Of a stretch of DNA of 64,000 bases, positions 58,610-64,000 are shown piece after piece. The DNA lies in NCBI GenBank assembly GCA_949752745.1, contig OX457026.1:41827894-41891893 (forward strand), read 5' to 3'. The notes under the pieces were generated by a model, which had not been told where the DNA came from, searched no databases, and saw only the letters and a program-made list of their open reading frames with translations. Positions within the stretch are counted from its first letter, which is position 1; the number at the start of each line of letters is the position of its first letter. The DNA is from Protula sp. h YS-2021 (lineage: Eukaryota > Annelida > Polychaeta > Sabellida > Serpulidae). The position numbers and the translations under genes are program-made.

Positions 58610-59640
58610 TCGATTGTTCAACTTAAACCCCACTCCAGAAACTCCAGGATAACAGCATTACTGTCTTGAAATTTTAAGTGGTGGTTGTAGGCATTATTTC
58701 CTACCTCGCTACTACTTTTTTGGTGAGTGGCCAAAAACTGGCAAAAATTTTGGCTAAAACAAATCAGTAAAATCTTAATGAACTCCAGGAAAATAACCTC
58801 ATTGTCTTGTAATTATATGTAGCAGTAGCACACATCACTATCTAACTGCCTATTTGTTTTGTTTTTGGTGTTTTTTTTTTTTTTTTTTTTTTTTGCTATT
58901 CTCCAAAATTGGTGGAAATACTGCCCGAAATCTAATTTCTTTAAGGTGCACCTCTAGAGTCTTCAAGGAAACGTTTTTGTTGGTAGGTAGGGGGCATTGG
59001 TGTCCACATGGTTATTACTTGTTTTGGCGATTCCCTAAAATTATCAGAAATATTGGGAAAAAAACAAAATGTTTTTCTTAAAATCTTAACAAGGTCCAGA
59101 AAAATAGTCTTACCACCTTGAAAGTTTAAGAAAAAGTAGCAGGCATCAATACCTACGGGATTGTTACTTTTATGATGATTGGCAAAAACGTGGTGGAAAT
59201 TTTGGTGAAAGACAAAAAAAATCTGGAAAATGTTGATGAATTCCAGTAATATAGTCTCACTTCTTACAATACGTTTAAGAAGAGGAAGTAGGCCTTAGCA
59301 TGTACCTGGCTGTTATAATATATGGTGATGGACCAAAAAAACTGACGAAAATGTTGGCGATAAACAAACATTTTAGTAAAATCTTAACTAACTCCAGGAA
59401 AATAGTCTTCCTGTCTTTAAATTTTAAGTAAATGCAGCAGGCAATATTATCTATCTGGCTATTACTTTCGTGTGATTGACCAAAAAATTTGCGGAAATTT
59501 TGGCGAAAAACCAACAAATTTTCAGTAAAATCTTAACAAACTCTAGGAAAATGGCCTCATTGCAATTCTATGGAACAGTAGCACACATTACTACCTAAGT
59601 AGCGATTTTTTTTTTTTTGGCAATTTACTAAATATTGCCG
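58610..59640 (-). repeat. Degenerate satellite, second inverted segment
   Basis: From about 58610 the same units appear in reverse complement: TGTCTTGAAATTTTAAG, AGTAAAATCTTAA(C/T)GAACTCCAGGAAAATA and GCTATTACTTT...GGCGAAAAACCAAC. The turnover point is marked by TTGTTCAACTTAAACCCC at ~58614-58632. Confidence 0.75.
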
Positions 59641-59819
59641 GTGGGCTAGATTACCAATCACGGAATTAAAAATAAACACCCGATGAGTCTTTCGGCCATC
59701 TCGTTCAAAAGTCTGGAGCAGATGGCAGCTCAGTAACCTTCAATCGAACTAACCTTTAGGTGTTCTGATGACAAAAGGTGGTCTAAGAAATCTGCTACTT
59801 CTGCTGGGAAGCATTGGAA

Positions 59820-60547
59820 TTTGTCTATTTCTGACTTGCCACACCGTCTGGCAACCTTATTCCACCTGGATCCCTTGTGGCTATTAACCATCATCCCCGT
59901 CACTTTCTTTGAAACCGCTGTTTCACTAGAAAGCCAGGGGTGGGAATCACATGTTTTGGTCCAGCAGATGAGGGTTGGGTGGAAATACGTCCAGTGGAGC
60001 TGGGATAAGCTTTCCGAGTGTCACGCCGGTGGGGGGGGGGGGGGGGGGGCTTGGTCTCGCGCTTGGACAGCAGGGGAAGCCTAGGGGCCTCGGGTGGGGG
60101 CCTCGGGTGACCAAGAAGTTAGTAAGAGCAGACGACTGGACTTGAGCAGTATGATTGTCTTGATTACCTTTAAAGGGGGTCATCTGGGGAGGGAACGACC
60201 ACACGCAGCTTAGTGCGTGGATCGTCCAAGCCTGGGTCTGGGCATGGGGAGACATACCTGGGCAGATTGATTGTCATCGAGCTAGCAAACAGATCTAGCG
60301 TTGGGGGAAGTGTCCCCAAGAAGATTGCTCTGCTACCTTCTTGAAGGTAATTGCCGCTACACACCACTCCGTTTGCATGACCTAGCCGGCTCTGGACACA
60401 AGGCCTGACAAAACGTTCGACCGACCTGCCAGCTGGCGCGCTGCTATCTGCATTCGGTTTTCTCGGGCTGGTGATAAAGTGCTGCTGCTGGTTATCTGAG
60501 TGAGTTGCAGAGACGTCGTACCCCTGTTTGTTTGGGTTAACTAACAC
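59820..60547 (-). pseudogene. YR-type retroelement relic, RNase H to recombinase linker (element g)
   Basis: Read on the minus strand, LPPTLDLFASSMTINLPRYV near 60.32-60.26 kb, followed by a VWSFPPQMTP phrase near 60.2 kb, corresponds to the 'DLFAS...LP.YVS' and 'FPP' blocks between RNase H and recombinase in DIRS/Ngaro-type elements. Upstream, near 60.53 kb, a degraded Q-T-N-R-G-T-T-S-L phrase fits the end of RNase H. A 19-G run at 60031-60049 interrupts the coding relic. No recombinase motif is seen beyond 59.82 kb. Confidence 0.6.
60031..60049. repeat. Poly-G tract (19 G)
   Basis: The longest of at least seven G/C homopolymers of 11 or more in the window. Its length is likely uncertain in any assembly. 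Confidence 0.85.
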
Positions 60548-60559
60548 ACCTGCCCCTCA

Positions 60560-61235
60560 GTTTCAGGGCTAAATTTCTAATGCCGATCCAAACTATTTGC
60601 AGCTCTGACCAATTTATACGGAGGTATTTTTTAGCTGACCTAGGGCTTCTTTTATTATTATTATCTGGGCCGTGTCCATCTGAAACATTTTACATGGGCC
60701 ACATAGGTAAAACCCTGCCGAAGAAATCTTACTCGTTTTCTTGCATCTCATGTATGGCTCCCTACACACTAAGTGTCCTGCCTTGATGCTTCTGTGATCC
60801 TTGGTCGTGAGATTCAGCTAGGCTGCCTAGGGCTTTGGGTATGGAGAAGAATTGGTGGTGTGTGACCCTGGGGTAGCACTGAATGCTGAGTAACCTTTGA
60901 GTCAACGTACTACCTTCTTATGAACTAGATAATTTCCCGTTTAGATTCAGTTTAGATAATTCATTGGCTAAAATTTATCACTTTACTTAGATAAAATGAG
61001 CATACACGTGATCACTGACATTGAAATTAAAATCATGGAAAGCAAAAAATTGTCAATTTTAATTGTTTATGAGGTTTTTAGCAGATTATGATCAACAGTA
61101 GTGGTGTGAACAGGTGTTTTTCAATTTGTAACAAAACTGGCTAGAAAAAGATATAAAAATACAAAATCTGTCTTTTTTATCGACTATCATACGATTACAT
61201 TATGTAGATGATTATGCAGTCGGATATGCTCGAAC
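60560..61235. other. No recognisable feature
   Basis: Mixed sequence with short open frames only. Confidence 0.4.
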
Positions 61236-61239
61236 CGCA

Positions 61240-61283
61240 GAAACCGGACCACTTTCGCTCAGTCCCAAGGGTGGTCCGGTTTC
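61240..61283. repeat. Perfect 13-bp hairpin
   Basis: GAAACCGGACCAC (61240-61252) and GTGGTCCGGTTTC (61271-61283) are perfect inverted repeats around an 18-base loop. GC-rich arms in AT-rich surroundings make it stand out. It could be a solo end or the whole of a small fold-back element. Confidence 0.85.
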
Positions 61284-61319
61284 CGGTGTTCTGGTGATAT
61301 TGAAATTTAAAAAAAAAAG

Positions 61320-61545
61320 TATGGAAAAGGGTATCTGCAAGTTAATGTTGACGAATAGTTATATTAAATTTTGTTTTGGAGACAATCTTGGCCGCAATAC
61401 GCTGATCTGTCCACTTTTGCTGATTTTTAGCATTCTCGTTTCGTTTTCGCAAAGTACAGGAGAAAGCCCCCCCATCCATCTCCAGGTACCTGTACTTTGC
61501 ACAACGAAACTGGAATTTTATTTTTATTCTCAACCAAATATCTAA
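61320..61545 (+). repeat. ~220-bp dispersed repeat with internal hairpin, copy 1
   Basis: Matches 62020-62245 along its length (GGTATCTGCAAGT, ACGCTGATCTG, ATTCTCGTTTCG, CGCAAAGTACAG). Within it GTTTCGTTTTCGCAAAGTACAG is mirrored by CTGTACTTTGCACAACGAAAC around a C-rich loop. Confidence 0.75.
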
Positions 61546-62019
61546 TTTTTGAAGCGGATACACTCTAGGTAACATTTTTACATATAATTTGGCTTTATTA
61601 GTTATGTAATGTAATTTCTAAAAATTCAGTTTTGGCAAAATGCTACTTTTATGTGTTTTTGACTTCATATTTTGAAACTCCAGTAATTAAAAGGACTTAT
61701 TCATAAGATACTAGAGAAATAGACTCCAAGGAATGTTTTGCAGGAAATGGATATCAGCACAGCTACATTTGCGTAACACACGGTTATCCCATCTTCCGTG
61801 TGTTTTCCTTTCCAATTACCCTTTTATTGTGATTTGTGGTGCAAGATAATTCAAATTGGTTGATTGGTCGATAGAAAGTTGTTTCCACGTGTCTTCTTGT
61901 TATTTCGTTTGTCACAAATGCACAATACGACAATATCAAAAAAGAAACGCAGCATATTTTAATGTTTGGTGCATTTTGGGAGCACCATGGATTGGTAAGA
62001 TTCAAAATATTTGTTTTTT

Positions 62020-62245
62020 AATGAAGGAAAGGATATCTGCAAGTAAATTTCGCCTTATAATTATGATAACCTGTGTTTTAGAGACCATTTCGGCAGAAAT
62101 ACGTTGATCTGCATATCTTTTGGAATTTTTAAAATTCTCGTTTCGCGTCGTTTCGCAAAGTACAGCAAGCCCCTCCCACCGCTGCTACCTGTAGTTTGTG
62201 AAATGAAACAAAACTGTTATTTTGTTTGTTTTACCCCCTCCCCTC
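62020..62245 (+). repeat. ~220-bp dispersed repeat with internal hairpin, copy 2
   Basis: Direct-orientation relative of 61320-61545 about 700 bases downstream (GGATATCTGCAAGT, ACGTTGATCTG, ATTCTCGTTTCG, CGCAAAGTACAG). The hairpin arms are less perfect here. Confidence 0.75.
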
Positions 62246-62479
62246 GTCAGGTTTTTTGGTTGAAATGAGACTTTGAAAGTGGTGGAGGTCAAAGCAAATA
62301 CAAATACATACAATAAAATTAAAATATGATGAACAAATAAAATTAATTCTTCCAAACTTCAATTGGAAAAACATCACTTAGAAAAGCAAATCCCCCAACA
62401 GAAGTCCAATTTTGTGTTTCGTTTATTTCGTTCCGTTTTGCAAAAACTTTGTAATAGCAAGTAATAACGAATAAAAACG

Positions 62480-62534
62480 AGTAATAACAACAACAACAAC
62501 AACAATAATAATAATAATAATAGTAATAATAATA
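62480..62534 (+). repeat. (AAC)n/(AAT)n compound microsatellite
   Basis: A run of AAC units passes directly into AAT units with one TAG interruption. The poly-Tyr/Leu/Cys open frames on the minus strand are artefacts. Confidence 0.95.
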
Positions 62535-62776
62535 TATGCCTAACCATTTGATATCGCAACCCTCTCTCCTCTTAGCCACAACCACTCCCCCGCCCCCCTC
62601 CACACACCCTCCCACACCAAGGCTCCACCTATTCAGGATTTCGTCTTTTTCCTTTCACTTTGAACAGCATTGTGGTTTTGCTTCAAAACACGGGAGGGAG
62701 GGGGGCACTTGCCATAAAAGTTTGGGGTAATATGAATGAGTTTTTTAGTTTCTGATTTTATTTAGTCTCTGAACGA

Positions 62777-62821
<45 letters not shown>
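62777..62821 (+). repeat. (ATT)n microsatellite
   Basis: About 15 uninterrupted ATT units. Confidence 0.95.
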
Positions 62822-63480
62822 TGGATCGGGTTATGTACTTATGAAAGTTTGGAAAGAGTGTACTTGTAACGTGAACAATACATCAATTCTTTGAAGATAG
62901 TCCCACCCCTTTTCCGTGAGATTTATACGGTATTGTGTGATTCCTTATAAGGGCAGGAAAACAGCATTTCAGCTGGCCTAGATATGCAAATCATTTTTGC
63001 GTGTTCGCACAGCTAATTTTTAAACGGATTTCATCAATTGCTAACAGATGATTAGACGCCATGAGAAAGCACATTAGTAGCCCCTTGTCACTGGAGATGA
63101 CCTCTTTCAATTCAGTTAAATAAAACGTTTCATACAACACTAAACCAGTTTATTCGGGGCAATTTTAGGATTTTTGTTAGTATTACAGGCCAAATATCTT
63201 TCAACTGTCACGAGCTTTCCAAAATGAGCTTCACTTGTTGAACAATCGGTCTTATTTGGACACTGGATGTGTGTGTGTTCGCAGAGAAGGTGGAGAGGGG
63301 GGTTTACACCATGCTTACCGACCCCCCCCCCCAAGATCGTCTCCTTTTATCTAATAAAAGGGTAGCTTCTTGTCAGGTTCGGGAAGGGAGGCAGTTTCAA
63401 ATGCTTATTATTCCCACTTGCAGACAGAGTTTGCAAATGGGTATGCTTTGCTAAGAATTCTGGCTGTTTATTCCTTCCCT
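62822..63480. other. No recognisable feature
   Basis: AT-rich sequence with an 11-C run at 63322-63332 and short open frames only. Confidence 0.4.
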
Positions 63481-64000
63481 TTTTTCGTCTCGGAGGTTTC
63501 CAGAAAACGCCTACAATATTTGACGTAGGATGACGAAATTTGTCACAAAGATAGAGGGTGATGAGATGTCGTGAAATCCGCAATTTTTTTTACCTTGATA
63601 TTCAAGGTCAAATTAAAATTGAGGTCAAAGTATTTTTGACCTCAAAGTGGATTCCAGAAAACTCCTCCTGCAGGGTTTGTAGTGGAAAGACGGTATTTGG
63701 CAGAGACATAGAGGGTAATGTGTTGTCGTGAAAACCGCAAAATTTTTTACCTTCAAGGTCAAGGTCAAATTGAGGTCAAAATATTTTTTCAAATCCCTAC
63801 TCATCACGAAAAAGTGCTAGAAATAGCGTCCAAATCTTTGTTTCCACACGTGTACGGCGTAAGTTGACAGTAACATCGTGGAATGAATCTCGACATTTAA
63901 GGTCAAGGTCAAGGCCATGTGACCTTTGTATATTGTAATCCGTTGGAGAAAAATCTCGAAAACGGTTAGAGAGCTGATTTTCGACCCTTTGGGCCTAAAA
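63481..64000. repeat. AAGGTCA-type repeat block, continues past window end
   Basis: Two direct ~150-bp sub-units (TTTCCAGAAAAC/ATTCCAGAAAACTCC, GACATAGAGGGTAATGTGTTGTCGTGAAAACCGCAA and its partner) each end in AAGGTCAAGGTCAAATTGAGGTCAAA-like sequence. The final part carries TCGAAAACGGTTAGAGAGCTGATTTTCGACCCTTTGGGCC, the core of the 15.2-16.4 kb unit, and runs to the window edge. Confidence 0.75.

Noticed and set aside
62343..62615. Minus-strand frames with poly-Tyr, poly-Cys or poly-Leu runs
   Set aside because: They are translations of the AAC/AAT microsatellite.

Overview
The window looks like a repeat-rich stretch of an invertebrate animal genome. The evidence is intron-bearing coding sequence, a BEL/Pao LTR retrotransposon, many decayed tyrosine-recombinase (DIRS/Ngaro-type) and non-LTR retrotransposon relics, and AT-rich satellites and microsatellites. 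No bacterial operon or phage feature is present. The AAGGTCA-rich ~135-bp repeat and the GATATC/AT-rich fold-back repeat remind me of lophotrochozoan (mollusc) genomes, but that placement is an impression from memory and not a result.

Layout. 1-14663: two head-to-tail BEL/Pao copies sharing a middle LTR (LTR - gag-pol A - LTR - gag-pol B - LTR); the first LTR is cut by the window edge. Copy A has one uninterrupted 1892-codon gag-pol frame. Copy B is broken by a 226-bp deletion in gag. 14664-19600: flank, a ~135-bp tandem repeat full of TGACCTTGACC/GGTCAAGGTCA motifs, a decayed tyrosine-recombinase retroelement (YR element) interrupted by small tandem repeats and a tRNA-like unit. 19854-27330: two internal exons of a host gene on the minus strand (both symmetrical phase 1, consensus splice sites) separated by a ~7.1-kb intron. 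That intron holds two YR-element relics in opposite orientation together with three copies of a terminal-like repeat. 29.4-41 kb: a gag-like YR piece, a minus-strand L2/CR1-like LINE relic, further YR pieces, a (TA)n tract, a 37-bp duplication and a second, plus-strand LINE relic. 41-45 kb: AT-rich DNA with nothing recognised. 45.3-49.16 kb: the most complete YR relic, from gag side through RT and RNase H to tyrosine recombinase. 49.2-54.4 kb: more AAGGTCA repeats, a 15-bp minisatellite, interlocked inverted repeats and an AT-rich hairpin repeat. 54.65-59.64 kb: a ~5-kb degenerate satellite whose orientation flips twice. 59.8-64 kb: a minus-strand YR relic, hairpins, a dispersed duplication, trinucleotide microsatellites and a final block of AAGGTCA repeats.

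No complete host gene is visible. The only intact large frame belongs to the BEL/Pao element, and the only credible host coding sequence is the pair of minus-strand exons. I saw no convincing new system. The best second-look items are the three-LTR tandem, the phase-1 exon pair around an inverted YR pair, the nuclear-receptor-half-site satellite, the orientation-flipping satellite and the interlocked inverted repeats.
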